The translations under genes and the position numbers were made by a program. A stretch of 61,648 nucleotides of DNA from Terasakiella brassicae (GTDB taxonomy: Bacteria > Pseudomonadota > Alphaproteobacteria > Rhodospirillales > Terasakiellaceae). Below are positions 16,415-26,524 of this stretch, piece by piece. Location: contig NZ_BMHV01000020.1 of NCBI RefSeq assembly GCF_014641495.1, positions 1 to 61,648 of the forward strand. The letters are read 5' to 3'. Under the pieces are notes generated by a model. It was not told the DNA's origin and ran no database searches. It saw nothing but the letters and a program-made list of their open reading frames with translations. Every line of letters begins with the position of its first letter. The first letter of the stretch is position 1.

Positions 16415-18619
16415 TTATTGTTGAGTAGTAAAACGATCCAGTTCCAGCCCTAAACGGGCAAAAACATCCGCCCAATCCCCATGCGCCGATTGACGGTACA
16501 GTTTCACAGACGGATACCACAGACTTGTGACAGCTTCGCCCGCAACAGGCAAGCCCCAACGCCAATCAACCGCATAAGGTAACACCATCCAGACAGGTTT
16601 GCCCATCGCCCCGGCCAAATGCCCAACGGCCGTATCACAGGTTATAACCAAATCCAGTGCTTCGATCAGGGCGGCGGTGTCGGCAAAATCCAGCAAATCC
16701 AAACCGTAATTGCGCACGACTTTGGAAAGCTGCGGGTCCGTCAGAACATCTGCGCCGTCCCCCACCTGCAAGCTGAAAAAATCGATATTGCGCATGTAAA
16801 ACAGACGTGAAAACGGCCAAATTCCAGGGGAGCGGCGCGGATCCTTGCGATACTGGCGATCCCCTTGCCACACAAGGCCAACCTTTGTGCCCTCTGCCTC
16901 TTTAATCAAGCGATCCTGCCATTGCGCTACATCACGCTCCGCAGCTTTCAGATAAGGTGTAAAGGCAGGTAAATCATCGGGTGAACGAAGCCCGAGTAAG
17001 CCCGGTAAACTATTTACAGAAGCCCGAATATCATGGCGGGGCAAGGGCGTATCTTGCGGCACAACGCCGTCCAGACCATCCAATGGCGCAAACAAGCGGG
17101 CCAAATTTTTGGGACAGGCGAGATAAACTTCCCCGACATATTTCTTCACCAAAGGGACAAAGCGGGCAAATTGAATCGCCTCGCTAAAACCACCTTCGGT
17201 GTATAAAACTATTCTTTTGTTTTTAGCCGGTTGTCCATCCCATAAAGGCGCATCATCGCCCCCCCTGGGTAAGACACAATGATAATGGGGTAGTTGAATG
17301 CGACTTTCATAGGCTGTCCAACCCTCGGCCCAATCCCCGTTTTGCAACAAAATCTGGGCTTTACGGAAATCAACTTCCGCATCTTTCGGGGCTAAGTCCT
17401 GTGCTTTTAAAATATACTTCAAAGCACGTTTGGCATTTAAATCATCCTGATAGGCTAACGCCAATTCCAGGCAGGGGCGAACCTCCATCGGGGCGAGTTT
17501 TGCGGCCTTTCCCAAACACTCAATCGCATCCAGAATGTCGTTATCTTCACGCATAACAACACCAAGGGCACATAGGCTTTCCCAATCACCTGCATCAATC
17601 TGTACGGCTTTTTGGCAGGCTTGGCGCGCTTCCTGTATCTGCGCGAGATTGAGTAAGGCCAAGCCACGCCGCGCATGCGCTTTGGCCAGCATAGGACGGT
17701 TTTCAAGGGCGCGTTCGTAACTTAAAATCGCACCGTCATATTCTTCTTTGCTAGACAGGCAGTCCCCCATCATAAGATAGGCTTCTGCATGATTTCCATC
17801 CAACTTGGTTTCGCGGCGCAAAACAACAAGGGCACCATTCCAATCCTTCAACTGCATCAATTTTGCAGCCGATTTCATATGAATATCATTTCGCCCTTTG
17901 CTGTGTTCTGAAGCCAAAAGAAAATGTTTACGCGCACGTTGCGTATCCCCGACAGCCAAAATTAACAAGGCATAAAGCAAATGCGCCTCGGCATAATCCG
18001 CTTTGATTTCAAGGGCTTTCTTTACATGTTCACGCGCTTGATCCCGGTTGCCAAGACGGGCTTCAATGGCCCCGGACCGATAAAAGGCTTCAAACGAATC
18101 TGGCCATTTTTCTAAAATATAGCGATATTGCTGAACAGCCCCCTGAATGTCGCCATTGCGTTCCAACAGTTGCGCCCGCCCGATATGAAAACGTACGTCA
18201 TCCGGGGCAAGGTCAGCGGCGCGTTCATACGCCGCATTTGCCCGTTCAGAACGCCCCAATAAGGTGAGGATTTCACCGAGTTTACCAAAATAAGCCGCGT
18301 TATGCGGGTCTGCCTCAATCGCGCGTTCGATCATGGCAACCGCATCCATTTTCAACCCCCGTTCAAACGCGGCAACGCCCAACAGGTAATTTGCATCCGC
18401 ATGATCAGGGAACTTTCGCAGAATATCACTGTAGATCTGAACCGCTTTTTCCATTTTCCCTTTCTTATGGGCGCGAATGGCAGCCGCTAAAGACAAGGAA
18501 ACAGCAATGGGAATAGGAGCGTGCGTTGCTTTATCCTCATTGGAATCAACGCCGTTTGTGGCATGATCATTTTCTTGCGCTTGATCGGTCAAGCCGGAAA
18601 ATGCAGACACGTTCTTCAC
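16415..18619 (-). CDS. TPR protein with GT9-like glycosyltransferase domain
   Basis: A 734-residue protein. Residues about 45-430 are tandem tetratricopeptide repeats (for example FPDHADANYLLGVAAFERG, ADYAEAHLLYALLIL, DLAPKDAEVDFRKAQILL). The C-terminal 280 residues resemble the ADP-heptose:LPS heptosyltransferase (GT9) fold, with GGFSEAIQFARFVP, KVGLVWQGD and the donor-site segment ITCDTAVGHLAGAMGKPVWM. Proteins of this layout are often encoded near flagellin or capsule genes, but none lie here. The acceptor is unknown. The start is a GTG; a GTG three codons later is also possible. It is divergent from recO. Confidence 0.8.
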   Translation of the reverse strand: MKNVSAFSGLTDQAQENDHATNGVDSNEDKATHAPIPIAVSLSLAAAIRAHKKGKMEKAVQIYSDILRKFPDHADANYLLGVAAFERGLKMDAVAMIERAIEADPHNAAYFGKLGEILTLLGRSERANAAYERAADLAPDDVRFHIGRAQLLERNGDIQGAVQQYRYILEKWPDSFEAFYRSGAIEARLGNRDQAREHVKKALEIKADYAEAHLLYALLILAVGDTQRARKHFLLASEHSKGRNDIHMKSAAKLMQLKDWNGALVVLRRETKLDGNHAEAYLMMGDCLSSKEEYDGAILSYERALENRPMLAKAHARRGLALLNLAQIQEARQACQKAVQIDAGDWESLCALGVVMREDNDILDAIECLGKAAKLAPMEVRPCLELALAYQDDLNAKRALKYILKAQDLAPKDAEVDFRKAQILLQNGDWAEGWTAYESRIQLPHYHCVLPRGGDDAPLWDGQPAKNKRIVLYTEGGFSEAIQFARFVPLVKKYVGEVYLACPKNLARLFAPLDGLDGVVPQDTPLPRHDIRASVNSLPGLLGLRSPDDLPAFTPYLKAAERDVAQWQDRLIKEAEGTKVGLVWQGDRQYRKDPRRSPGIWPFSRLFYMRNIDFFSLQVGDGADVLTDPQLSKVVRNYGLDLLDFADTAALIEALDLVITCDTAVGHLAGAMGKPVWMVLPYAVDWRWGLPVAGEAVTSLWYPSVKLYRQSAHGDWADVFARLGLELDRFTTQQ

Positions 18620-18721
18620 CCCGTTTACTGAATTTCATCACTTTAAGCTTCCATCATATGAAATCATAGGCCATGTTCCCATAGTGTTTTTTAACTTTTT
18701 TTCTTTTTTGGCCTTACGACA

Positions 18722-19438
18722 ATGATCTGGTCCGACCTCGGCATCGTTCTCTCCACACGAAAACATGGCGAAAACAGCATTATTCTATCTGTTTTAACGC
18801 GCCAGCATGGCCGCCATAACGGACTGGTACGTGGCGGGGCGGGAAAACGGTTATCGGCAATCGTTCAACCCGGCAACTTGCTGCATTTGGAATGGAAAGG
18901 GCGATTGGATGAACATCTGGGGCAATTCACCCTTGAACTGGAAGAATCCTATAGCGCCAAAGCCCTGCATTCGCGTGAAAAACTAACATACCTAAATGTT
19001 GTCTGCGCCATGTGTGAAACCTGCCTTGCAGATCGTCAACCCGTTGAGGGCTTGTTCGACGCCACGTTGATCTTGCTGGATATGCTGGATCAGTCCCGTT
19101 TATGGCCTGAAATCTATCAAAGATGGGAATTAGGTCTTTTGAATGAGCTTGGTTTTGGATTGGACTTAACTTCATGTGCAGCCACAGGGCAAACAGGCGA
19201 TTTAATTTACATTTCCCCCAAAACCGGACGGGCCGTCAGCCGCGATGCAGGGGAACCTTATAAAAACAAGCTTTTCCCTTTACCTCATCATCTACTTGTA
19301 GATGAGATAAAACCAACGAAAAAAGACCTTCTCAGCGCTTTTACCATCACCGGACACTTTTTGGACCGCTGCGTTCTTGCCCCGATGAACAAGAAGATTC
19401 CCTCGGCACGTACGCGATTTATTGACCGAATGAAATAG
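18722..19438 (+). CDS. recO: DNA repair protein RecO
   Basis: A 238-residue recombination mediator that loads RecA on gaps together with RecR. The N-terminal OB-fold segment is DLGIVLSTRKHGENSIILSVLTRQHGRHNGLVRGG, followed by the helical region with AMCETCLADRQP and the alphaproteobacterial GLDLTSCAATGQTGDLIYISPKTGRAVS pattern. Length is normal. It is separated from era, its usual neighbour, and followed 59 bases later by parC. Confidence 0.93.
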   Translation: MIWSDLGIVLSTRKHGENSIILSVLTRQHGRHNGLVRGGAGKRLSAIVQPGNLLHLEWKGRLDEHLGQFTLELEESYSAKALHSREKLTYLNVVCAMCETCLADRQPVEGLFDATLILLDMLDQSRLWPEIYQRWELGLLNELGFGLDLTSCAATGQTGDLIYISPKTGRAVSRDAGEPYKNKLFPLPHHLLVDEIKPTKKDLLSAFTITGHFLDRCVLAPMNKKIPSARTRFIDRMK

Positions 19439-19497
19439 ATGGTTAAACTAGGGCCAAATCTATTTGATCAAATTTTTTCCTTCATTTTCGAGGACCA

Positions 19498-21729
19498 ATG
19501 ACCAATACAAACCCAGCAGGCGATATTCGCGAAACGCGATTAGCCGATGCCTTAGGCGAGCGTTATCTCGCCTATGCCATGTCCACTATTATGTCGCGCT
19601 CTCTGCCCGATGTGCGCGATGGTCTCAAGCCCGTTCACCGGCGCTTGTTATTTGCCATGCGCCAACTCAAACTGGACCCACAGAAAGGCTTTAAAAAATG
19701 TGCCCGCGTGGTCGGGGACGTCATCGGTAAATATCACCCGCATGGCGACAGTGCCGTTTATGATGCGATGGTTCGTCTCGCACAGGACTTTGCCGTGCGT
19801 TACCCCTTGGTCGATGGTCAAGGAAACTTCGGTAACATCGACGGCGATAATGCCGCCGCCATGCGTTATACCGAAGCCCGCCTGACCGAGGTTGCAATGG
19901 CCTTGCTGAGCGGAATTGACGAAGATTCTGTTGATTTTCGCGATACCTATGACGGGGAAGAAGAAGAACCCTGTGTCCTGCCCGCAGCTTTTCCAAACTT
20001 GCTGGCGAACGGATCCAGCGGAATCGCGGTCGGCATGGCCACAAACATTCCCCCGCACAACGCAGGTGAACTTTGTGACGGCCTATTACATTTGATCAAA
20101 TTCCCCAATGCCAGTATCGAAAAATTGGTCGACCTTATCCCCGGGCCCGATTTCCCGACCGGTGGCGTATTAGTCGAAGAACGTGCCAGCATCATCGAAA
20201 CCTACACCAAGGGGAAAGGCTCGTTCCGTATTCGGGCAAAATGGGAAAAAGAAGAACTTTCCCACGGCATGTATCAAATCGTCATTACCGATATTCCCTA
20301 TCAGGTCCAAAAATCCAAACTGATTGAAAAAGTAGCCGAGCTTCTGATTGCGAAAAAACTGCCTTTGCTGGCCGACATTCGCGACGAGTCCACTGAAGAA
20401 GTGCGCGTTGTACTGGAACCGCGTAACCGGACCGTTGAAGCCGAAATTCTGATGGAACAGTTATTCAAACTAACGGATTTCGAGGTTCGTTTCGGATTGA
20501 ATATGAACGTTCTTGACGCAGACCAGACCCCGCGCGTCATGGATTTGCGCGAAGTCTTGCAGGCCTTTTTGGATCACCGCCGCGTCGTCTTGCAACGTCG
20601 TTCCAATTATCGTTTACAAAAAATCGAACACAGGCTGGAAATTTTGGAAGGCTACTTGATTGCTTTCCTCAATCTGGATGAAGTCATTCGTATTATCCGC
20701 GAAGAAGATCATCCCAAAGAAGACCTTATATCGACCTTCAAGCTGACAGATGTGCAAGCCGAAGCCATTTTAAACATGCGTCTACGTTCGCTTCGTAAGC
20801 TTGAAGAAATGGAAATCAAGACCGAACACGATCAACTCAGTGCAGAACGCGATGGTTTACAAATTCTGCTTGGTGACGAAACATTACAATGGGCGCGTAT
20901 TTCCGATGAAATTCGTGAAACCAAGAAAAAATTCGGTCAAAAAACCGAACTGGGGAAACGCCGCACCAACTTTGGTGATGCCCCCAGTGCAGATATTGTC
21001 AATTTCGAAGCCTTCATTGAACGCGAACCTGTCACCATTGTCTGTTCGCAAAAAGGCTGGATCCGTGCCTTTAAAGGGCACAACAACGACGAAGCCGCCA
21101 TGAAATATAAAGATGGCGACAAAGAACGCTTTATTCTGAAAGGCTACACAACGGATAAGCTTTTGGTCTTTGCAACAAATGGTCGTTTTTTCACCATCGG
21201 ATGCGACAAGCTGCCGCCGGGACGCGGGCAGGGGGAACCCATCCGCCTGATGGTTGATATGGGCAATGAAAACGAGATTGTCGATATGTTCATTCACCAA
21301 CCGGAACGCCAAATCTTGTTGGCCTCAAGTGCTGGGCGCGGTTTTGCCATTCAGGAAAAAGATGTCGCCGCCCAAACCAAAAACGGGAAACAAATTCTCA
21401 ACCTGCAAGACGGGGAGAAAGCTAAAATATGCTTGCCTCTTACAGGCAATGCCATTGCCGTGGTTGGGGATAACCGCAAAATTCTGATCTTTAAAACCGA
21501 GGAATTGCCCAATATGGCCCGTGGTCGCGGTGTCATTTTGCAAAAATACCGCGATGGCGGTATGTCCGATGTCACAACCTTTAATCTGGAAGATGGCCTC
21601 AGTTGGCAAATGGGCGGGGATAGCGAACGCACCCGCACCGTGACCGATCTGCTGCCGTGGATCGGTAAACGGGCCGGGGCAGGGCGCTTGGCACCCACCG
21701 GGTTCCCGCGCAATAACAAATTCACCTAA
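19498..21729 (+). CDS. parC: DNA topoisomerase IV subunit A
   Basis: A 743-residue type IIA topoisomerase subunit that decatenates chromosomes. The breakage-reunion domain starts at [36 protein letters not shown], with the active-site Tyr in [10 protein letters not shown]. The C-terminal beta-propeller region (about 510-740) lacks an obvious GyrA box, supporting ParC over GyrA. The start ATG 19498 has GAGGACC upstream. The partner parE is not in the window. recO-parC adjacency is common in this class. Confidence 0.94.
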   Translation: MTNTNPAGDIRETRLADALGERYLAYAMSTIMSRSLPDVRDGLKPVHRRLLFAMRQLKLDPQKGFKKCARVVGDVIGKYHPHGDSAVYDAMVRLAQDFAVRYPLVDGQGNFGNIDGDNAAAMRYTEARLTEVAMALLSGIDEDSVDFRDTYDGEEEEPCVLPAAFPNLLANGSSGIAVGMATNIPPHNAGELCDGLLHLIKFPNASIEKLVDLIPGPDFPTGGVLVEERASIIETYTKGKGSFRIRAKWEKEELSHGMYQIVITDIPYQVQKSKLIEKVAELLIAKKLPLLADIRDESTEEVRVVLEPRNRTVEAEILMEQLFKLTDFEVRFGLNMNVLDADQTPRVMDLREVLQAFLDHRRVVLQRRSNYRLQKIEHRLEILEGYLIAFLNLDEVIRIIREEDHPKEDLISTFKLTDVQAEAILNMRLRSLRKLEEMEIKTEHDQLSAERDGLQILLGDETLQWARISDEIRETKKKFGQKTELGKRRTNFGDAPSADIVNFEAFIEREPVTIVCSQKGWIRAFKGHNNDEAAMKYKDGDKERFILKGYTTDKLLVFATNGRFFTIGCDKLPPGRGQGEPIRLMVDMGNENEIVDMFIHQPERQILLASSAGRGFAIQEKDVAAQTKNGKQILNLQDGEKAKICLPLTGNAIAVVGDNRKILIFKTEELPNMARGRGVILQKYRDGGMSDVTTFNLEDGLSWQMGGDSERTRTVTDLLPWIGKRAGAGRLAPTGFPRNNKFT

Positions 21730-21750
21730 GGTTTTGATCACCAATAAAAA

Positions 21751-21780
21751 ATGGCGCCTCTGGTAAAACAGAGACGCCAA
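21751..21780. terminator. Hairpin after parC
   Basis: TGGCGCCTCTG pairs with CAGAGACGCCA around GTAAAA. An A run precedes it, so the T tract is on the minus strand; on the plus strand it is a stable stem without T tract. It may still end or protect the parC transcript. Confidence 0.4.
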
Positions 21781-21800
21781 AGCCTGATATACCCACAAAA

Positions 21801-21830
21801 AATAAATCGGCATTCGAATACCGATTTATC
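21801..21830. promoter_or_regulatory. 30-bp palindrome upstream of bioB, shared with icmF
   Basis: AATAAATCGG, CATTCGAATA, CCGATTTATC in a row form a near-perfect palindrome centred on TTCGAA. It ends 78 bases before bioB. The same element, differing at two positions, lies at 36338-36367 before icmF. It could be an operator for a shared regulator or a stem-loop repeat. Confidence 0.5.
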
Positions 21831-21908
21831 TTGAAAACTGTTTTCGGCTGGTATATCTAGGTATTCAAATAACGTGGTGCGCCACTCAGGTATTATGGAA
21901 AAAAGAAC

Positions 21909-22907
21909 ATGACCCCCACTATTTCTGCTACGCCGCGCAATGACTGGACCTTGGAAGAAGTCGAAGCGCTTTTTGCCCTTCCTTTCAACGATCTTCTCTT
22001 TCATGCGCAAAGCGTTCATCGCCAAAATTTCGATCCGAACCGTGTACAGCTTAGTACGCTGTTAAACATCAAAACAGGCGGTTGTGCAGAAGATTGCAAT
22101 TACTGTTCTCAATCTGCCCACCATGAAGCGGAATTAAAAGCGGAAAAGATGATCCCGTCTGCCGATGTCATCGAAGCCGCCAAAGCCGCTAAAGAAGGCG
22201 GTGCAACCCGTTTTTGTATGGGCGCGGCCTGGAGTTCCCCCAAAGATCGCGACATGCCGGAAATTCTGAATATGGTCAAATCTGTTAAAGATCTGGGGAT
22301 GGACACCTGTATGACATTGGGCATGTTATCGGATAAACAGACAGAACAGCTGAAAGAAGCCGGTCTGGATTATTATAACCATAACATCGACACGTCCCGT
22401 GAGTATTACGACAAGGTTGTCAGCACACGTACATTTGATGATCGTCTCGCCACATTGGATCGCTGCCGAGACAATGGCATTAAACTGTGCACAGGCGGTA
22501 TCATTGGCATGGGCGAAACGCGCACAGATCGTGCGTCCATGATGGTAACCTTGGCAAACCTGCCCAAGCATCCGGAAAGTGTGCCGATTAACATGCTGAT
22601 CCCGATCGAAGGCACACCGTTTGAAGCCAAAGCCAAAATCGACGATTTTGATTTTGTCAGAACCATCGCCGTTGCCCGTCTCGTTATGCCCGCATCCTAC
22701 GTTCGTCTGTCTGCCGGGCGCGAGGAAATGAGCGAAGAATTACAAGCCCTGTGCTTCTTTGCCGGTGCAAACTCCATGTTCTATGGTGACAAGTTGCTCA
22801 CCGCTGGTAACCAAAGCGTTTCTAGCGACCGCAACATGTTTGAGCGCCTTGGCATCCAGCCGGAAGAACACCGCGAAGGCAAACCCATGTTGGAAGCCGC
22901 CAGCTAA
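21909..22907 (+). CDS. bioB: Biotin synthase
   Basis: A 332-residue radical-SAM enzyme that inserts sulfur into dethiobiotin. The 4Fe-4S motif CAEDCNYC places Cys at about 59, 63 and 66, followed by SQSAHH. Further family segments are [35 protein letters not shown] and the C-terminal [19 protein letters not shown], which carries ligands of the 2Fe-2S cluster region. The length fits BioB. Other bio genes are absent, so the gene is a stand-alone unit, preceded by a palindromic element and ended by tandem terminators. Confidence 0.97.
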   Translation: MTPTISATPRNDWTLEEVEALFALPFNDLLFHAQSVHRQNFDPNRVQLSTLLNIKTGGCAEDCNYCSQSAHHEAELKAEKMIPSADVIEAAKAAKEGGATRFCMGAAWSSPKDRDMPEILNMVKSVKDLGMDTCMTLGMLSDKQTEQLKEAGLDYYNHNIDTSREYYDKVVSTRTFDDRLATLDRCRDNGIKLCTGGIIGMGETRTDRASMMVTLANLPKHPESVPINMLIPIEGTPFEAKAKIDDFDFVRTIAVARLVMPASYVRLSAGREEMSEELQALCFFAGANSMFYGDKLLTAGNQSVSSDRNMFERLGIQPEEHREGKPMLEAAS

Positions 22908-22931
22908 GCAAGCATCACAAAGAATCAAAAA

Positions 22932-22969
22932 AAGAGGCAGAAAGATCATAACAAATCTTTCTGCCTCTT
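22932..22969. terminator. Intrinsic terminator after bioB
   Basis: AAGAGGCAGAAAGAT (22932-22946) pairs perfectly with ATCTTTCTGCCTCTT (22955-22969), loop of 8. It lies between convergent bioB and the TRAP operon. Confidence 0.7.
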
Positions 22970-22976
22970 AATGTAT

Positions 22977-23010
22977 AAGGGCCCCTGAAATTCTTCAGGA
23001 GCCCTTTTTT
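22977..23010. terminator. Intrinsic terminator of the TRAP operon / bioB
   Basis: AAGGGCCCCTGAA pairs with TTCAGGAGCCCTT, followed by a T run to 23010. It stands second in tandem after bioB and 16 bases after the end of the minus-strand dctM gene. Confidence 0.75.
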
Positions 23011-23025
23011 CTAATCCGGCTGATC

Positions 23026-24597
23026 TTATCCGAAGATCACCGTTGGCAACCAGGTTGCCAACCCCGGGAACAGCGCCAGCAGGCCAAGCCCGATCATCTG
23101 AATAAGAATGAACGGGACGACACCTTTATAGATTTGCATCGTTGAGACCTCTTTCGGGGCAACACCACGCAAATAGAACAGGGCAAAGCCGAAAGGCGGT
23201 GTCAGGAACGATGTTTGCAGGTTCATCGCCATCATCACACCCAACCAGACCGGGTTCAAATCCATCATCAACAGAACTGGGGCCACAATCGGCACGACCA
23301 CGAATGTGATCTCGATAAAGTCGAGGAAGAATCCCAGAACAAACATAACGGCCATCACAACCAACATGGCACCGACAACACCACCCGGCAGGTCGTGCAA
23401 CATCTCGTGAACCATATCGTCACCGCCGAGGCCCCGGAAGACCAAGGAAAAGACGGAAGCCCCGATCAGGATCACAAATACCATTGAGGTGATATCCATC
23501 GTTGAACGACAAACCGTTTGCAGGATTTCCGCATCCCAGACCCGTTTCAACGCCATGATCAGGCCGTACACCAAAACCAGACAGCAAACAACGGACAGCC
23601 CAATCCCGAACATATTGGCGAGATTAATTTCGTTCATGCCAACGCGTAAGTCCATTGTATTGGTCAAAATAAGCATCACGACCAAAGACAAACCCGCCGC
23701 ATAGAACGGAACACCGTGGTTTTCATCAATACGCAACCCTGCCAGAAGCAAGGCACCGATTGAACCAACCGCTGCGGCTTCGGTCGGTGTTGCAACGCCC
23801 GCCAAGATAGACCCCAAGACAGCCACAATCAAAATAATTGGTGGGATCAGGGCATGAGCGATACGTTTGCCCAAACCTTCAACATTCAGTTCTTCATCCG
23901 GAATGGCCGGTGATGTTTCCGGTTTTAACCACGCGACAATCAATTGATAGATAATATACATACCAACCAAGCCCAGTCCCGGGATCAACGCACCGGCAAA
24001 CAAATCCCCAACTGAAACAGGTTCTGGCGAGTAGTTCCCCATAGCACGTTGCGCATCGGAATAGGCGTTTGAAATCTGATCGCCCAACAGAACCAAAACA
24101 ATAGAAGGCGGAATGATCTGCCCCAAAGTTCCGGCGGCACAAATGGAACCACAAGCCAGTGACGGGTTATAACCGCGCTTCAACATGGTCGGCAAAGACA
24201 ACAAACCCATTGTCACAACCGTAGCCCCCACAATCCCCGTCGATGCCGCCAACAAAGCCCCAACGATAGAGACAGAGACACCAAGACCGCCGCGCATGGT
24301 TCCAAACAACATTCCCATGCTGTCCAGCAATTCTTCAGCAACCTTGGAACGTTCTAACATAACCCCCATGAAAATAAATAAGGGGACGGCGATTAGAACC
24401 TCGTTCGTCATGGCGTTGCCAAAGATACGCGAGGGCAGCGCCCCAAATAGGGACCAGGTAAAAACATCCGTAGCAACGCCCATCGCCGCGAAGAAAATAC
24501 TTGTCCCCGCCAAGGTAAAGGCAACAGGGAACCCCAGCATCAGAAAGCCGCATGTCACGACGAACATGGCAAGGCATAAAATTTCAGCGATTTCCAT
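23026..24597 (-). CDS. TRAP transporter large permease (DctM/TakM-like)
   Basis: A 523-residue inner-membrane protein, the 12-or-more-helix transport subunit of a tripartite ATP-independent periplasmic transporter. The N-terminal DctM signature includes LGFPVAFTLAG and VPLFIFMGVMLERS, with the conserved GAGTLGQIIPPSIVLVLLGD-type segment (AAGTLGQIIPPS). It is about 90 residues longer than a typical DctM because of an insert around 280-370, a feature of the subfamily that works with TakP-type binding proteins. The start is 2 bases from the dctQ stop, so the two are tightly coupled. Confidence 0.93.
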   Translation of the reverse strand: MEIAEILCLAMFVVTCGFLMLGFPVAFTLAGTSIFFAAMGVATDVFTWSLFGALPSRIFGNAMTNEVLIAVPLFIFMGVMLERSKVAEELLDSMGMLFGTMRGGLGVSVSIVGALLAASTGIVGATVVTMGLLSLPTMLKRGYNPSLACGSICAAGTLGQIIPPSIVLVLLGDQISNAYSDAQRAMGNYSPEPVSVGDLFAGALIPGLGLVGMYIIYQLIVAWLKPETSPAIPDEELNVEGLGKRIAHALIPPIILIVAVLGSILAGVATPTEAAAVGSIGALLLAGLRIDENHGVPFYAAGLSLVVMLILTNTMDLRVGMNEINLANMFGIGLSVVCCLVLVYGLIMALKRVWDAEILQTVCRSTMDITSMVFVILIGASVFSLVFRGLGGDDMVHEMLHDLPGGVVGAMLVVMAVMFVLGFFLDFIEITFVVVPIVAPVLLMMDLNPVWLGVMMAMNLQTSFLTPPFGFALFYLRGVAPKEVSTMQIYKGVVPFILIQMIGLGLLALFPGLATWLPTVIFG

Positions 24598-24599
24598 AA

Positions 24600-25145
24600 T
24601 CAGGGCACCTCGTGTAATTCATGTTCTTCTTCCGGTACCACGACGCCCTTTAAGATCAGGAACGAGCGCAACGCCAGCCCAATACCTTGTAAGGCAAGCA
24701 GAAAACAGAATACCAAAATAACGGATTTTAAGATAAACAAAGCCTGAATACCGCTTGTCTCGACAGAACCTTCCATAATCGACCAGGACTGGTAGACATA
24801 TTTCCATGAGGAATCTGCGATCAAGATGCAAACGGGTAACAGTAGGAAGACAACGCCGAAAATATCAATCACGGCCTTTTTATGAATGCTGGCTTCCCGG
24901 TAAAAAACATCGACCCTGACGTGCCCATTGTGCAACAGGGTATAACCGGCACCGATCATAAAAAGGAAGGAATGCATATAGACGACTGATTCCTGCATCA
25001 TAATGGAACCAAAGCCGAAAACGTAACGCAACACTACGACAGAAAACTGGGTGATTACCATAATCACGGCCAACCAAGCGACAGTTTTACCGATCGTCTG
25101 ATTCAATCCATCGATGAAACGCATTAAAGCCACAAGAAACCCCAA
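24600..25145 (-). CDS. TRAP transporter small permease (DctQ-like), TTG start
   Basis: A 181-residue inner-membrane protein with four hydrophobic helices (about 17-40, 48-68, 88-110 and 130-155), matching the DctQ family that couples the binding protein to the large permease. Conserved features include the VVLRYVFG segment after helix 1 and LHNGHVRVDVFY. The start is TTG at 25145, chosen because AAGGAG stands at proper spacing; the first ATG is 21 bases inside the conserved N-terminus. It ends 2 bases before dctM. Confidence 0.88.
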   Translation of the reverse strand: MGFLVALMRFIDGLNQTIGKTVAWLAVIMVITQFSVVVLRYVFGFGSIMMQESVVYMHSFLFMIGAGYTLLHNGHVRVDVFYREASIHKKAVIDIFGVVFLLLPVCILIADSSWKYVYQSWSIMEGSVETSGIQALFILKSVILVFCFLLALQGIGLALRSFLILKGVVVPEEEHELHEVP

Positions 25146-25216
25146 GGCTCTTCTCCTTTTAAAAAGAGAGTGTGTATCATCATAAAAATTTATGACTTTT
25201 CTTAGTTATTGGATGA

Positions 25217-25253
25217 AAAATGATGGATCGAAATAAATCCGATCCATCATTTT
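25217..25253 (-). terminator. Hairpin between TRAP binding protein and permease genes
   Basis: AAAATGATGGATCG and its exact complement (25240-25253) flank a 9-base loop, with a T run on the minus strand. It stands just after the binding-protein stop and before dctQ. Partial termination here would give more binding protein than permease. Confidence 0.55.
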
Positions 25254-25261
25254 GTTCATCA

Positions 25262-26356
25262 TCAATCGTATTTGAACGGCAAGCGACGGGAATCCCAGTA
25301 CGCGTTCTCAGACATATCAGACCAACGCATTGCTTTCTTACGGAAGTCAGCAAAATGTTTGAAGACCTTGCCTGTCATTTCATCGCTGGCAGCCACTTCG
25401 CGCATAACTTCACCGGACGCTTCACCAATTTTGGTCATAACATCATCAGAGAATTTACGCAATTGGACACCATGCTTATTCAACAATACATCAAGGCTGT
25501 CACCGTTACGGGCATTGAATTCAGCCATCATGTAGTTGTTTTCAGCCATCGTTGCATTACGAACGATTTCCTGATGCATCGGTGACAAAGACTTCCAGAC
25601 ATCCAGATTCACACCGCAAGACAGTGTAGAGCCCGGCTCGTGAAAACCCGGGTAGTAGTAGAATTTGGTTGTTTTATAGAAACCAAATGCCAAATCGTTC
25701 CACGGACCAACCCATTCCGTTGCGTCAATCGCACCGGACTGAAGGGACGGGAAGATTTCGCCGCCCGGTAGTGTGATCGCCGCTGCGCCCAATTTACGCA
25801 GAACTTCGCCACCCAGACCCGGCATACGGATTTTCAGACCTTTCAGGTCTTCTACTGTATTGATTTCTTTATTAAACCAACCACCCATCTGAACGCCTGT
25901 GTTACCACAAGCAAACGGTTTTACGTTAAAGCCGGCTGCCAGTTCGTCCCACAGTTCCTGACCGCCTGCATGATGGATCCATGCATCCATTTCACCCGCT
26001 GTCAGACCAAACGGCACAGCAGTGAAGAAGTTGAATGCCTTGTGTTTACCTTGCCAATAGTATTCTGCACCGTGGTACATATCGGCTGTCCCACTGGAAA
26101 CAGCATCAAACGCTTCAAGAGCCGGTACCAATTCACCGGCTGCAAACAATTTAACGGTCAACTGACCGTCTGTCATGTCCGTGATACGTTTCGCAGCACG
26201 TGCAGCACCTGTACCCAGGCCGGGAAAATTTTTCGGCCAGGTTGTAACCATTTTCAGTGTACGTTTACCGCTGGCGATTGCAGGCGAAGAAACTGCAGCC
26301 GCTGCACCAACCGCGACGCCGGAAGCAGCTCCGGCGAGAAAATCACGACGCTTCAT
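25262..26356 (-). CDS. TRAP transporter substrate-binding protein (TakP-like, Tat-exported)
   Basis: A 364-residue periplasmic binding protein of the DctP family. The N-terminus MKRRDFLAGAASG with a following hydrophobic, Ala-rich stretch to SPAIASG is a twin-arginine signal. The mature part shows KMVTTWPKNFPGLGTGA, NTGVQMGGWF, LKIRMPGLGGEV, AIDATEWVGPWND and the C-terminal SENAYW. These match the subgroup that includes TakP, a 2-oxo-acid binder that folds with bound sodium. Gln in GVQMGG and Glu-Trp in TEWVGP are the candidate ligand residues. Pyruvate-like substrates are inferred from similarity only. A GGGAGG ribosome-binding site precedes the ATG. Confidence 0.92.
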   Translation of the reverse strand: MKRRDFLAGAASGVAVGAAAAVSSPAIASGKRTLKMVTTWPKNFPGLGTGAARAAKRITDMTDGQLTVKLFAAGELVPALEAFDAVSSGTADMYHGAEYYWQGKHKAFNFFTAVPFGLTAGEMDAWIHHAGGQELWDELAAGFNVKPFACGNTGVQMGGWFNKEINTVEDLKGLKIRMPGLGGEVLRKLGAAAITLPGGEIFPSLQSGAIDATEWVGPWNDLAFGFYKTTKFYYYPGFHEPGSTLSCGVNLDVWKSLSPMHQEIVRNATMAENNYMMAEFNARNGDSLDVLLNKHGVQLRKFSDDVMTKIGEASGEVMREVAASDEMTGKVFKHFADFRKKAMRWSDMSENAYWDSRRLPFKYD

Positions 26357-26437
26357 GTGAAAACCTCCCTAATCACATTACAAATAAGAGCTCGGGATTG
26401 ATCCCGAACATCGGTATTATCAAACCAATGAGAAATA

Positions 26438-26466
26438 ATGTTACGGGAGATGCAAATGAGATGCAA
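26438..26466 (-). promoter_or_regulatory. Candidate promoter of the TRAP operon
   Basis: On the minus strand TTGCAT (26466-26461) and TAACAT (26443-26438) stand 17 bases apart, about 80 bases before the binding-protein start. The match to the sigma-70 consensus is moderate. Confidence 0.35.
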
Positions 26467-26524
26467 TGAAAAGCAGCTACCAAGTATTACTTAGTCCCTT
26501 GCATTAATTAATTTTTTCTAGGTA

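Noticed and set aside
21831-21908. BioR-type operator before bioB
   Set aside because: No TTATCTATAA-like site is found; only the unrelated TTCGAA-centred palindrome is present.
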